A stretch of DNA of 64,000 nucleotides from Micromonospora echinofusca (GTDB lineage Bacteria; Actinomycetota; Actinomycetes; Mycobacteriales; Micromonosporaceae). Under the pieces are notes generated by a model, which was not told where the DNA came from, searched no databases, and saw only the letters and a program-made list of their open reading frames with translations. Positions 28,649-36,446 of this stretch are shown piece by piece. The DNA lies in NCBI RefSeq assembly GCF_900091445.1, contig NZ_LT607733.1:6740001-6804000 (forward strand). The letters are read 5' to 3'. The translations under genes and the position numbers were made by a program. Position 1 is the first letter of the stretch. Each line of letters begins with the position of its first letter.

Positions 28649-29404
28649 TCAGCCGGCGGGCGGCGCCTTGGGACAGCCGTTGCGGCGGTGCCAGGCGGCC
28701 ACCTCGGCGGCCGGTTCCTTGTTGCCCTTGCGCCGCCACGAGTTCAGGTAGGGCGCCGGCCAGACCACGCCCCGGCGGATCCACCAGCCGTCCCGCCCGG
28801 TGCACGGCGGGGAGATGCCGAAGTGCAGGTGGCAGACGTTGTTCGCATTCCCGGTGCGGCCCACCTCGCCGAGCCGCTGCCCGGCGCGCACCCGCACCCC
28901 GGCATCGATCCCGTCGGCGATGCGGCGCAGGTGCGAGCCGTAGTAGCGCACCCCGTCGTCGCCGAGCAGCGACACCGACAGCCCGCCGTTGTGCGGCCCC
29001 CGGGGCCCGCGCCTGTCGAACCGGTCGACCCGGCTGACCTCCAGCAGCACGCCGTCGGTCACCGCCACGACCGGCTCGCCGCAGTCGGCGAAGATGTCCG
29101 TCCCCGGGTAGGCCGAGTGGGTCGGGTGGTAGGCGACGTTCGCCGCGCGTACCGGAAAGACGTGCGGCAGCCCGGCGCGGGTCGGCGCGGCCGACGGGCC
29201 GCTCGGGGCGACGGCCGTCGGGGTGCCGGCCGGAGCCGGGGTCGCGGCCGCCGGCTGCCCGGCCGTCGCCGGCAGGCTCGGGCGCGGAGCGCCGGGCGTC
29301 GTCCCGGGCCGGGTCGTCGCGCAGCCGGCGGCCAGGACCGGCACGAGCACCAGCAGGACCGGGTACGCCGGGCGCGCGCGGCGTCCGATCGTCGGCGAGG
29401 GCAT
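28649..29404 (-). CDS. M23 family metallopeptidase, lipoprotein
   Basis: 251 aa from ATG 29404. Signal peptide with lipobox LAAGC, a Pro/Thr/Ala linker (residues 25-75), then a lysostaphin-type domain. The first zinc ligands sit in THSAYPGTDIFADCG, with His separated from Asp by six residues, a spacing known in actinobacterial members, and the final H-x-H is CHLHFGIS near 205. Cell-wall hydrolase or adaptor role is inferred. The frame is open further upstream but overlaps the divergent gene at 29465; the chosen start gives a sensible signal peptide. Confidence 0.86.
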   Translation of the reverse strand: MPSPTIGRRARPAYPVLLVLVPVLAAGCATTRPGTTPGAPRPSLPATAGQPAAATPAPAGTPTAVAPSGPSAAPTRAGLPHVFPVRAANVAYHPTHSAYPGTDIFADCGEPVVAVTDGVLLEVSRVDRFDRRGPRGPHNGGLSVSLLGDDGVRYYGSHLRRIADGIDAGVRVRAGQRLGEVGRTGNANNVCHLHFGISPPCTGRDGWWIRRGVVWPAPYLNSWRRKGNKEPAAEVAAWHRRNGCPKAPPAG

Positions 29405-29464
29405 CCGGTCATCCTGGCAGAGTCGGTACGGTGGGACGAGGTCCACGGCGGAGGGGAGGGGTCG

Positions 29465-29857
29465 GTGACGACCGGAGGGTACGCCTTCCCGCCCGAGCCG
29501 GGTGCCGGGTTCCGGCCGGCACCACGGGTGCCCTCGGGGCTCTTCCCGTCCGGGCCGCCGACGCAGCCCACCTACCGCGAACCGCACCCGGTCACCGGCG
29601 CCGGCGTCGCCTCCGGCGCCGCCGTGACGACCGTGTGGCTGCTCCTGTTCGGCCTGCTCGGTCGCGGCGTCGCCGGCTACGCCTGGTGGACGCTGCTGGC
29701 CGGCGGGCTGGCCTGGCTCGTCGCGCTGCTGCTGGTCCGCGCGGGTGACCGTGGGGTGGCCACCGGGGTCGCGATCGTCACCGCCGGTGGGTGGAGCATC
29801 GCCGCCGCCATCGTGGTGGCGCGGTGGGCGTCGAGCGGGGACTGGCCGCTCTGGTGA
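29465..29857 (+). CDS. Small four-helix membrane protein of unknown function
   Basis: 130 aa. A Pro-rich N-terminal tail of about 45 residues precedes four hydrophobic segments (around 48-70, 73-88, 95-110, 112-125). GTG 29465 with GGAGGGGAGGGG upstream. Divergent from the M23 lipoprotein gene across 60 bp. Not a family I recognise. Confidence 0.68.
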   Translation: MTTGGYAFPPEPGAGFRPAPRVPSGLFPSGPPTQPTYREPHPVTGAGVASGAAVTTVWLLLFGLLGRGVAGYAWWTLLAGGLAWLVALLLVRAGDRGVATGVAIVTAGGWSIAAAIVVARWASSGDWPLW

Positions 29858-29998
29858 GCCGGGGCCGGCCCGTCCGCGACCGGCTCCGGCCCCTCCCCGG
29901 GCCCGCTCCGGCAGGCCTGCGGCTGCGCTGCGTCGCGGGGCGGCTGCGCAGCGAATCCCGTCTTGACGTGGCCGCCGGAACTCGGCACCCTCGGCGGT

Positions 29999-30166
29999 AT
30001 GGCCTGGACCACTCCGCGGCTCGATCCCGAGCGCAGCCGCCGTCGCCAGCAGCTCCTCGCCGAGTTGGCGGGCGCCCGGGCGGTACGCCAGCGCGTACGG
30101 CCGCAACGGGTGCGCACCGATCGCCTGCGGGAGCTGATCGCCACCCGCCGCCGGGTCGCCGGCTGA
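29999..30166 (+). CDS. Small Arg-rich hypothetical protein
   Basis: 55 aa from ATG 29999; a TTG at 29963 would add 12 residues. Highly basic, probably helical (residues 12-50), with RRRQQLLAELAGARAV. No clear Shine-Dalgarno sequence. Could be a leaderless small gene or a chance frame. Confidence 0.4.
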   Translation: MAWTTPRLDPERSRRRQQLLAELAGARAVRQRVRPQRVRTDRLRELIATRRRVAG

Positions 30167-30288
30167 CGACCGGCAGACTTTCCCCAGGAACGACCGGCCC
30201 TTCGGGGCGTTGACCGGTCGCCTGCCGACCCGACCGGCTAACGTGCACGCGTAACGGGTCGGCCTGTCGAGGCTCTTTTGGGGGAACC

Positions 30289-30816
30289 GTGTCGTACTTC
30301 GCTGCGGCCGTCGTGCGTGACGACAGCGGTTGGACGGCCGCCGAGGTGAACCTGCGGGGCACCACCGACATCGAGGACGTCGCCGACCGGCTGCGCGACG
30401 TCGACCAGGACGCCGACCTGTCGCTGCTCTTCGTCGAGGCCGACGACGCGTACCTGGTGATCATGCGCCTGGACGAGGGCGAGGACCTGCGGGTCTTCGG
30501 CTCCGACTCCGCCTACGCGGAGGAGTCCCGGCTGGGCGCCCTGCTGGTCGGGGACCTGAAGACCTCGGTGACGGGGCTCGACGACACCGAGGAGCCGCGC
30601 CCGTCCGGCGGCGGCGACGAGGACACCGAGCAGCCCGCCGTCGACCCCGAGGCCGACCCGGTCGGCGAGGCCGATCTCCTGGCCGACCTGGGCATCTCCG
30701 CGCAGAAGCTGCTCAACCTCTGCGCGCAGGAGGGCACGATGCCCGCCGACGTCACCGCCGAGGTGTGCCAGGTGCTCGGCTGCGCCGACGAGGTCGAGGA
30801 ACTGCGTGAGGTCTGA
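30289..30816 (+). CDS. tRNA adenosine deaminase-associated protein
   Basis: 175 aa, strongly acidic. Begins MSYFAAAVVRDDSGWTAAEV, has a compact domain to about residue 100, an acidic disordered linker, and a C-terminal helical segment ADLLADLGISAQKLLNLCAQ. It matches the actinobacterial family always found immediately before tadA, which suggests a partner or regulator of the deaminase; the mechanism is unknown. GTG start 30289. It overlaps tadA by 11 bp. Confidence 0.85.
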   Translation: MSYFAAAVVRDDSGWTAAEVNLRGTTDIEDVADRLRDVDQDADLSLLFVEADDAYLVIMRLDEGEDLRVFGSDSAYAEESRLGALLVGDLKTSVTGLDDTEEPRPSGGGDEDTEQPAVDPEADPVGEADLLADLGISAQKLLNLCAQEGTMPADVTAEVCQVLGCADEVEELREV

Positions 30817-31450
30817 GCCGGCCGGTCCGGGCCGGGCCGGGGCGGGCGGCGCCGAGCCGGCCGACGCCACCGACCCGGCGCTGGGCACCGTACGCCCCGG
30901 GCAGCCGACCCCGGGCGCGGCGGGCCGGGTCGGACCCGGCGCCCACGAGGGGCTGGCCGATCCGGACGGCGCCGGCCGGCGGCAGCGCCACGAGCTGTGG
31001 ATGCGCCGGGCCCTGGAGGTCGCCGTGACCGGCCCTGACGGCTCCGCCGGCGCGGACGGCGACGCCGTCGACGACATCCCGGTCGGCGCCGTGCTCTACG
31101 GGCCGGACGGCACCGAGCTGTCGATCGGGCGCAACGAGCGGGAACTGACCGGCGACCCGACCGCGCACGCCGAGGTGCTGGCGTTGCGCCGGGCCGCCGA
31201 GCGGCTGGGCCGGTGGCGGCTCGACGGCTGCACCCTCGTCGTCACCCTGGAGCCCTGCACGATGTGCGCGGGCGCGCTGGTGCTGGCCCGGGTGTCCACC
31301 GTGGTCTTCGGCGCCTGGGAGCCCAAGACCGGGGCGGCCGGATCGCTGTGGGACGTGCTGCGCGACCGCCGGCTCAACCACCGGCCGGAGGTGTACGGCG
31401 GCGTCCTGGAGGCGGAGAGCGCCGCCGTCCTGCGCGCCTTCTTCCGCTGA
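30806..31450 (+). CDS. tadA: tRNA adenosine(34) deaminase
   Basis: 214 aa. Zinc-dependent cytidine-deaminase fold with the catalytic TAHAEVLALRRA (His and Glu) near residue 112 and PCTMCAGAL near 151. The enzyme converts A34 to inosine in tRNA-Arg(ACG). An N-terminal extension of about 60 Gly/Ala/Pro-rich residues makes it longer than the usual 150-170 aa; the true start may lie internally, but the GTG overlap with the preceding gene favours 30806. Convergent with the thioesterase gene, 3 bp apart. Confidence 0.9.
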   Translation: MRSEPAGPGRAGAGGAEPADATDPALGTVRPGQPTPGAAGRVGPGAHEGLADPDGAGRRQRHELWMRRALEVAVTGPDGSAGADGDAVDDIPVGAVLYGPDGTELSIGRNERELTGDPTAHAEVLALRRAAERLGRWRLDGCTLVVTLEPCTMCAGALVLARVSTVVFGAWEPKTGAAGSLWDVLRDRRLNHRPEVYGGVLEAESAAVLRAFFR

Positions 31451-31453
31451 CCT

Positions 31454-31921
31454 TCAGGCGCTGGTGGGGGCGGGCCGGAGCAGGGTCGCGGCCACCGCGC
31501 GGGCGGTGTCGGTCCACGGGGTGGGGCGCAGGGTCGCCGGATCGAGCCGGACGATCGCCCGCTCGCCCTCCGCGTGCACCGTGCCGCCGTCCAGCGCCTG
31601 GAACCGGTAGGCGTACCGGGCGCTGCTGGTGCCGAAGTGGTCGAGCCAGAAGTGCACCGCCACGGGGCCGGTCCCGGTGACCGGCGTCCGGTAGCTGATG
31701 GTGAACTCGCGTACGGCGTGGAACACGTCCGGCGCGCTGTGCCGCCCGCCCTGGAACGAGACGCCGTGCTCCGCCCAGTAGCCGGTCAGGGCCCGTTCGA
31801 GCAGCACCGCGTACCGGGCGTTGTGCAGCAGGCCGAACGCGTCGAGGTCGTCGAAGTGCACCGCGACGTGCGCGACGTGACCGAACTCGACGGCGGGCTG
31901 GTCGACGATGGCGTGGCTCAT
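31454..31921 (-). CDS. Acyl-CoA thioesterase (4HBT, hotdog fold)
   Basis: 155 aa. The hotdog-fold signature is VHFDDLDAFGLLHNARYAVL, with the Asp and Asn expected in 4-hydroxybenzoyl-CoA thioesterase-like enzymes. The central strand FTISYRTPVTGTGPVAVHF fits as well. Its ATG overlaps the TetR gene stop by 4 bp, so it is probably the regulated target of that repressor. Acyl substrate not predictable. Confidence 0.85.
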   Translation of the reverse strand: MSHAIVDQPAVEFGHVAHVAVHFDDLDAFGLLHNARYAVLLERALTGYWAEHGVSFQGGRHSAPDVFHAVREFTISYRTPVTGTGPVAVHFWLDHFGTSSARYAYRFQALDGGTVHAEGERAIVRLDPATLRPTPWTDTARAVAATLLRPAPTSA

Positions 31922-32586
31922 GAGATGCCTTCCGGTAGCAGGGTCGGATCGGGGCACAGCGCCCGCAGGCGGTTCAGCAGGCCCTGGCGGGCGTGCCGGT
32001 AGGCGGTGTCGGGGTCCAGCAGACGGGAGCGCATCGCGGCGGTGATCCCGAGCGCGTCGATCTCGTACGCCAGTTGCGCGACGTCCACGTCGGCGGGAAG
32101 CTCGCCGGCGGCGACCGCCTCGCGGACGAGCTGTTCGAGGAACGCGGTCCAGCGGCCGAAGGCCTCGGCGAGCCGGTCCCGGACGGGCCCGGGACGCGCG
32201 TTGTACTCGAAGTCGGCGCTGGCGAAGAAGCAGCCGCCGGGGAGCACCCGGGCGGCGAAGAAGTCGATCCGGGCCTGGTGCAGCGCCCAGAGCCGCCGTA
32301 CGCCCCGGGTGGCGCGCAGAGCCGGCTCGATGACCCGTTCCCGCTGCTGCTCGACGGCCCGGTCGATCGTGGCGAGCTGGAGCGCCTCCTTGGAGCCCCA
32401 GTGCGCGAAGAGGCCGGACTTGCTGACGCCGAGCGCGTCGGCGAGCTGGGCGAGGGAGAGCCCGTGCAGGCCGACCTCGGTGGCGAGGACCACGGCGGCG
32501 TCCAGCGCGGCGGTGCGCGTCCGGTCGCCCCGCGCGACGCGTCCGTCGGGTGCGGACGACGGTCGGCCCGGCCGGTGAGCTGTCAT
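31918..32586 (-). CDS. TetR/AcrR family transcriptional regulator
   Basis: 222 aa. N-terminal HTH (residues 24-68): LDAAVVLATEVGLHGLSLAQ then LADALGVSKSGLFAHWGSKE. The C-terminal ligand domain has RVLPGGCFFASADFEYNARP, a pattern seen in TetR_C_16-like regulators. It is co-transcribed with the thioesterase downstream (ATGA overlap). A 12-bp imperfect palindrome 23 bp upstream is a likely autoregulatory site. Confidence 0.88.
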   Translation of the reverse strand: MTAHRPGRPSSAPDGRVARGDRTRTAALDAAVVLATEVGLHGLSLAQLADALGVSKSGLFAHWGSKEALQLATIDRAVEQQRERVIEPALRATRGVRRLWALHQARIDFFAARVLPGGCFFASADFEYNARPGPVRDRLAEAFGRWTAFLEQLVREAVAAGELPADVDVAQLAYEIDALGITAAMRSRLLDPDTAYRHARQGLLNRLRALCPDPTLLPEGIS

Positions 32587-32608
32587 GGGCAGAGGCTAAT
32601 GAATAAGC

Positions 32609-32620
32609 ACGACCGTTCGT
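32609..32620. promoter_or_regulatory. Imperfect palindrome, probable TetR operator
   Basis: ACGACCGTTCGT, 5 of 6 positions symmetrical in each half, lies between 23 and 34 bp before the TetR start, in AT-richer sequence that also holds TATACG as a possible -10 on the minus strand. Confidence 0.5.
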
Positions 32621-32651
32621 ATAGTTTCCGGAAGTGACCGTGGTCACGAAA

Positions 32652-32683
32652 CCGCCCCGCCGTCCGGGAGGACGACGGGGCGG
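32652..32683 (-). terminator. Terminator of deoD
   Basis: 14-bp stem (32652-32665 with 32670-32683) with a GGGA tetraloop, one G-U pair when read as minus-strand RNA, 15 bp beyond the deoD stop. Confidence 0.78.
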
Positions 32684-32697
32684 CGGCCGGACGGAAC

Positions 32698-33405
32698 TCA
32701 GGCGACGATCGTGTCCAGGGCGATCTCGACCATCTGGCTGAAGGTCTGCTCACGCTCCTCGGAGGTGGTCTTCTCGCCGGTCTTGATGTGGTCGCTGACC
32801 GTCAGCAGGGTCAGCGCGCGGGCCTTGAACCGGGCGGCGATCGTGTAGAGCGCCGCCGACTCCATCTCCACCGCCAGCACGCCGTAGTCGGCGAGGCTGT
32901 CGTAGAGGTCCGGGCGGTCGGTGTAGAAGGCGTCCGCCGCCAGGATCGGCCCGACCCGCATCGCGATGCCGCGCCGCTCGGCCACCTCCACCGACGTACG
33001 CAGCAGCCCGAAGTCGGCCACCGGGGCGTAGTCGATCAGCCCGTCGAAGCGCATCCGGTTCATGTTCGAGTCGGTGGACGAGCCGATGGCGGCGATCACG
33101 TCGCGCAGCCGCAGGTCCTCGGTCAGGGCCCCGCAGGAGCCGACCCGGATCAGGCTCTTCACGCCGTACTCGTTGACCAGCTCGTGGGCGTAGATCGAGG
33201 CGGAGGGCATGCCCATGCCGGAGCCCTGGACGGACACCTCTACGCCGTTCCAGCGGCCGGTGAAGCCCAGCATGCCCCGGACCGTCGAGTAGCACTGCGC
33301 GCCCTCGAGGTAGGTCTCCGCGATCCACTTGGCCCGCAGCGGGTCGCCCGGCATCAGGACCCGCTCGGCGATCTCTCCCGGCTTCGCGCCGATGTGCGTA
33401 CTCAT
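32698..33405 (-). CDS. deoD: Purine-nucleoside phosphorylase, DeoD type
   Basis: 235 aa, the usual length for hexameric DeoD. Phosphate-site segments [15 protein letters not shown] near residue 17 and [18 protein letters not shown] near 87, base/ribose site [16 protein letters not shown] near 178, and the general acid Asp in [11 protein letters not shown]. It phosphorolyses purine (deoxy)ribonucleosides in salvage. ATG 33405, followed by its own terminator. Upstream lies a short 7-bp inverted repeat at 33441-33457. Confidence 0.95.
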   Translation of the reverse strand: MSTHIGAKPGEIAERVLMPGDPLRAKWIAETYLEGAQCYSTVRGMLGFTGRWNGVEVSVQGSGMGMPSASIYAHELVNEYGVKSLIRVGSCGALTEDLRLRDVIAAIGSSTDSNMNRMRFDGLIDYAPVADFGLLRTSVEVAERRGIAMRVGPILAADAFYTDRPDLYDSLADYGVLAVEMESAALYTIAARFKARALTLLTVSDHIKTGEKTTSEEREQTFSQMVEIALDTIVA

Positions 33406-33480
33406 GGCAAGGATCCTGCCAGGCCGCCCCGCGGCATACCGGTTCGGCGTCCGAACCCGGGGTCATGTACCCTTCTCGGC

Positions 33481-33567
33481 GGTGGCGTGTCCGAGTGGCC
33501 TAAGGAGCACGCCTCGAAAGCGTGTGAGGGTTTACGCCCTCCGCGGGTTCAAATCCCGCCGCCACCG
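33481..33567 (+). tRNA. serU: tRNA-Ser (anticodon CGA)
   Basis: 87 nt, class II with a long variable arm. Acceptor GGTGGCG pairs with CGCCACC (33560-33566), discriminator G. The anticodon stem CACGC/GCGTG encloses CTCGAAA, giving CGA at 33515-33517. The T arm is GCGGGTTCAAATCCCGC. No encoded CCA. From base 33513 onward the gene also forms the left end of the integrated element, so its 3' half was supplied by the element. Confidence 0.95.
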
Positions 33568-33574
33568 CTCGTGA
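33513..33574 (+). repeat. attL: left 62-bp direct repeat of the integrated element
   Basis: Identical over 62 bp to 40847-40908. It begins in the anticodon loop of tRNA-Ser(CGA) and runs 7 bp past the tRNA end. Upstream bases differ (GC versus AA), setting the left limit. Confidence 0.95.
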
Positions 33575-33627
33575 CAAGCGAGGACGCCCGGTCGATCCGC
33601 GAGGATCGGCCGGGCGTCCTCGCTTGT
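33574..33627 (+). terminator. Terminator after tRNA-Ser(CGA)
   Basis: A 25-bp stem (33574/33575-33598 with 33603-33627) with GCGA loop and one G-U pair. A diverged copy follows the right repeat, so the element appears to carry its own replacement tRNA terminator. Confidence 0.9.
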
Positions 33628-33646
33628 GGTCTCAGTTTCGGTCTCA
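33628..33646 (+). other. Putative left integrase arm sites (two GGTCTCA, 12-bp spacing)
   Basis: GGTCTCA at 33628-33634 and 33640-33646. The same heptamer pair with the same 12-bp spacing and orientation occurs at 40732-40750 near the other end. In the excised circle they would flank the 62-bp core, as arm-type sites of tyrosine integrases do. Confidence 0.5.
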
Positions 33647-33681
33647 GTTGGCTTGGTCGAGCCGCGCAAGCTGGCTGAATA

Positions 33682-33723
33682 GGCCACCATGCCCGCCCAG
33701 TCGCCTGGGCGGGCGTGGTGGCC
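33682..33723. terminator. Strong hairpin, probable terminator for the small gene at 33747
   Basis: 19-bp stem (33682-33700 with 33705-33723) around TCGC, one non-Watson-Crick pair, 23 bp beyond the stop of the minus-strand gene. Confidence 0.78.
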
Positions 33724-33746
33724 GAGCCGGAGCTAGGCCGGGGGAA

Positions 33747-34001
33747 TCACTTGCCGGACTTGTTCTTGGTCGGGTCGACCAGCTTCGACGGGCCGCCGTT
33801 CGGAGTGGGCGGCATCCGGTGGCCCTTCGGCACGGTCACCTCAGGGCCACCCTTGACCGGCTTGTACTGACCGCTCTTGGGAGCGGGGGTGCCCGGGTTG
33901 ACCACCACCGGCTTCGCAGCCGGGCGGGCGGCGGGCTTGGCGGCAGGGCGGGCAGCAGGCTTGCTCGCCCCCGACGACGGCTTCGCGGCCTTGTTCGCCA
34001 C
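33747..34001 (-). CDS. Small conserved Lys/Pro/Ala-rich protein in the element
   Basis: 84 aa. The N-terminal half has Ala-Lys-Pro repeats (KPAARPAAKPAARPAAKP). The C-terminal half has GQYKPVKGGPEVTVPKGHRM then PPTPNGG and ends DPTKNKSGK. The GQY-P...PKG-R-PPTP pattern resembles YjzC-like small proteins common in actinobacterial elements (resemblance only). GTG start with AAGGAG 6 nt upstream. Function unknown; possibly nucleic-acid binding given its charge. Confidence 0.75.
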   Translation of the reverse strand: MANKAAKPSSGASKPAARPAAKPAARPAAKPVVVNPGTPAPKSGQYKPVKGGPEVTVPKGHRMPPTPNGGPSKLVDPTKNKSGK

Positions 34002-34554
34002 TTGCTCTCCTTTCGGTTGAGCACGGCGGGCAACCTGCGGAGAATTTCACTCCTCTGAGGTCTCGCGTGAGACATCAGCCGGTGATAACGTCGCCGGTCT
34101 ACTGCCAGGTAGAAACGACGACGACCCGGTAGGGCTGCCCGGAGAACCGGCACCCTGCCGGGTCTTCGTGCTGTCTTGCTCGGGTCACCGTACTCGGCGG
34201 TGGGGCAGGCAGCAAGAAGGTCATCGCCTCAAAGTGGCAGATATTGTGGTGCCGGAAGAATGTCGTACCCACATGTAGTGGGTCTCGGGTTGGGTCGTGG
34301 CCTGTGGATAACGGCGCGACGGCGGGCACTTCGCACGCCTGTTCCATTCGGAGAAACCCCTGCTTGGGGGTGGTAAAGCCATCGATGAGCCGGGATGAAT
34401 CTTGTTTTGGGGCCTGTGGAGGGTGGTGTGGGTATGTTGTGCGCCAGCCCTTTCGACCTGTGGATACTTCGGTCGATCACATCGATGGGCGCAACTTTCG
34501 GTACGGCTTTTTCGGCGCGTCTAGGCCAAGTCAGACAAAAGCCGTGATAGTGGC
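34002..34554. other. Non-coding part of the element with a hairpin
   Basis: About 550 bp of lower G+C than the flanks, with no frame that has plausible composition and a ribosome-binding site. A long imperfect hairpin spans 34121-34169 (ACGACCCGG...CCGGGTCTTCGT). It may hold control or transfer-origin sequences, but I see no specific motif. Confidence 0.5.
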
Positions 34555-34589
34555 TCGGAGTCGACCGGCAGTTTGCCGGCCGACTCCGA
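34555..34589 (-). terminator. Terminator of the integrase gene
   Basis: 16-bp stem (34555-34570 with 34574-34589), 3-nt loop, a G-U pair when read as minus-strand RNA, 28 bp after the int stop. Confidence 0.8.
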
Positions 34590-34617
34590 ACGCGAGATGA
34601 TCTCTTGCCGAGATGAG

Positions 34618-35856
34618 CTAGCCGGCCCCATCGTTCTTGGGCCCGGAGGAGGTCGACCAGAGCAGTCCGCCGACTCGGGTCGCGATGTCCCGGCGGACCT
34701 GGGCGGTGAGGTGTTGGTACCGGGTCGCCATCGCCGAGTTCGACCAACCCATGATGCCCATCACGGCCCGTTCGGCGACGCCGAGGATCAGCAGCACCGT
34801 GGCGGCGGTGTGCCGGGCATCGTGCAACCGGCCGTCGCGTAGCCCGGCGAGCCGGAGCAGTCGCTTCCATTCGTCGTAGTCGGTGCGCGGGTTGACCGGG
34901 CCGCCGGTCGGCGTGGCAAACAGCCAATCGCCACCCTCCCAGAGCTGGGCGGCGTTCGCGCGCTCCTGGTCCTGTTCGTCGCGGTGCTTACGGAGCAGCG
35001 CCACCAGCTCGTCGGGGAGCCCGATGCTGCGCCGACCGGCCCGCGACTTGGTCTCGGCGGTGTCGGCACGCACCTGGCGGCGGTCGGGGCAGTGTCCGCC
35101 GTGCTTCCGGCCGCACGGTGAGCCGCACCCGTGCTCCCACCTCGGCCGCTGCCGGCCGCGCCGGACGGTCAGCGTCCCGGCGTCGAGGTTGACGTCTGAC
35201 CAGCGCAGGCCGAGGGCTTCCCCCTGGCGCAGGCCGAGGGCGAGCGCGACCGCCCACCGCGCGCTGTTGCGCCGGCCCCGGGTAGCCGCCATCAGCCGTT
35301 GCACCTCGGCGACCGTGTACGGCTCGATCTCGCCTTCCGGTAGGCGTGGTGCCTTGGCAAGGCTGGCCGGGTTCTTGGCCAGGTGTCCCCGGCGGACCGC
35401 CTCGTTCAGCGCGGTACGGATCGTGCGGTGCGCCTGGTGGGCGGTCGCCGGGGCACTGCCGTTCTCCTGCATCTTCCGGTAGAAGCGCTCCAGGTGCTCG
35501 GGCTCCAAGCGCTCGATGCGGTGGGCGCCGAGACCGGGGATGAGGTGTCGGTAGACCGCCACCCGGTAGCCGGCAAGGGTGTTCTCCCGGACGCTCGGGG
35601 CAGCGATGTTCTCGACCCAGTGCGTGAGCCAGGTCTTCACCGTCCAGCGCTGGCCGGTCTTGCGAACCGTGCCGCTGTCTCGCTCCCGTTCCAAGAGCCG
35701 GACCTTCTTGATGACGGCGGCTTCCGTCTTGCCCCGGACATGCCGGCGGTCAGGTGATCCGTCGTCCTTGACGCCGACGGTTACCCGACCGTGCCAGGAA
35801 CCGTCAGCGCCGAGGTAGACGCTCGATGCTCCGTTGGGTCTGCGTCCCACAGTCAT
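34618..35856 (-). CDS. int: Tyrosine recombinase / site-specific integrase
   Basis: 412 aa. N-terminal AP2-like arm-binding region (SVYLGADGSWHGRVTVGVKD), SAM-like core-binding domain (about 75-165), catalytic domain from 180. Catalytic residues: Arg in ALGLRQGEALGLRW, HDARHTAAT (H-x-x-R), the Trp/His position in MGIMGWSN, and the nucleophile in ATRYQHL. An insertion with spaced Cys/His (CGSPCGRKHGGHCPDR) is found in many actinobacterial element integrases. The 62-bp repeats at the tRNA are its expected product. ATG follows GGAG. xis lies 10 bp upstream on the same strand. Confidence 0.95.
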   Translation of the reverse strand: MTVGRRPNGASSVYLGADGSWHGRVTVGVKDDGSPDRRHVRGKTEAAVIKKVRLLERERDSGTVRKTGQRWTVKTWLTHWVENIAAPSVRENTLAGYRVAVYRHLIPGLGAHRIERLEPEHLERFYRKMQENGSAPATAHQAHRTIRTALNEAVRRGHLAKNPASLAKAPRLPEGEIEPYTVAEVQRLMAATRGRRNSARWAVALALGLRQGEALGLRWSDVNLDAGTLTVRRGRQRPRWEHGCGSPCGRKHGGHCPDRRQVRADTAETKSRAGRRSIGLPDELVALLRKHRDEQDQERANAAQLWEGGDWLFATPTGGPVNPRTDYDEWKRLLRLAGLRDGRLHDARHTAATVLLILGVAERAVMGIMGWSNSAMATRYQHLTAQVRRDIATRVGGLLWSTSSGPKNDGAG

Positions 35857-35866
35857 GCTCCCTTCG

Positions 35867-36076
35867 TCAGGCGGCGCGGTCGAGGGGCGTCGAGTCGCCG
35901 AGCAGGCTTCGCACGTACTCGTCGAGGGAGAAGGTGGGCACGCGGTGCAGGCGGCCGATCCGGACGGTGCGAATCTGGCCGGCCTTGATGAGGGCGTACA
36001 TGGTGGTGCGGCCGATGCCGAGTCGCTGGGCGGCTTCCTCGATGGTCAGGACGACGCGCTTTTCGGTGCTGGACAC
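35867..36076 (-). CDS. xis: Excisionase-like HTH_17 DNA-binding protein
   Basis: 69 aa from GTG 36076, with GGGAG upstream. Winged-HTH excisionase pattern: VVLTIEEAAQRLGIGRTTMY then ALIKAGQIRTVRIGRLHRVP and FSLDEYVRSLL. Position just before int, 10 bp apart, supports control of excision. Proteins of this type can also regulate element replication. Confidence 0.88.
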   Translation of the reverse strand: MSSTEKRVVLTIEEAAQRLGIGRTTMYALIKAGQIRTVRIGRLHRVPTFSLDEYVRSLLGDSTPLDRAA

Positions 36077-36216
36077 GGTGTTCTCCCGTGGTTGCTGGCC
36101 GAGTGTGGGCAGTGCGCTCGCTGGCCGGGTAGGCGGTGGCGAGCGCGGGATTCGATGGGCCGGCCGTCGTCTACGGGTGGCCGGCCGGTCGTAGTTCTCC
36201 GTGGGAGGGCTGAACC

Positions 36217-36433
36217 ATCTCCGCATCTCCGCATCTCCGCAAACATGGCTGTGAGCTGGGCGAATGCTTGCGGAGATGCGGAGTTCCGCCGGGGGTTCAT
36301 CTCCGCAAAGGGGGTGTGATCTCCGCAGAGCGTTGCGGAGATGCGGAGATCGATGCTCTTCTAGGTTCTGATCTCCGCAGGGTGTTTCCGCTGGTGGGGC
36401 GGGGTTGGTGCGGCGTTGCGGAGATGCGGAGAT
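36217..36433. repeat. Iteron cluster: 11 copies of ATCTCCGCA / TGCGGAGAT
   Basis: Perfect 9-mers on the plus strand start at 36217, 36225, 36233, 36299, 36319 and 36371. Inverse copies lie at 36269-36277, 36334-36342, 36342-36350, 36417-36425 and 36425-36433. A partial copy is at 36277-36284. Adjacent copies share one base, giving an 8-bp period. The array fills the gap between xis and the stop of the replication-like gene. Such density is typical of replication iterons or multi-site operators. Confidence 0.9.
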
Positions 36434-36446
36434 GGTTCAGCGGGTT

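Noticed and set aside
34229..34927. Minus-strand frame overlapping the int 3' end
   Set aside because: Arg/Pro-rich shadow in a different frame from the integrase; no ribosome-binding site.
36217..36433. CRISPR-like array
   Set aside because: Units are 9 bp, in both orientations and overlapping, with no spacers of constant length and no cas genes.
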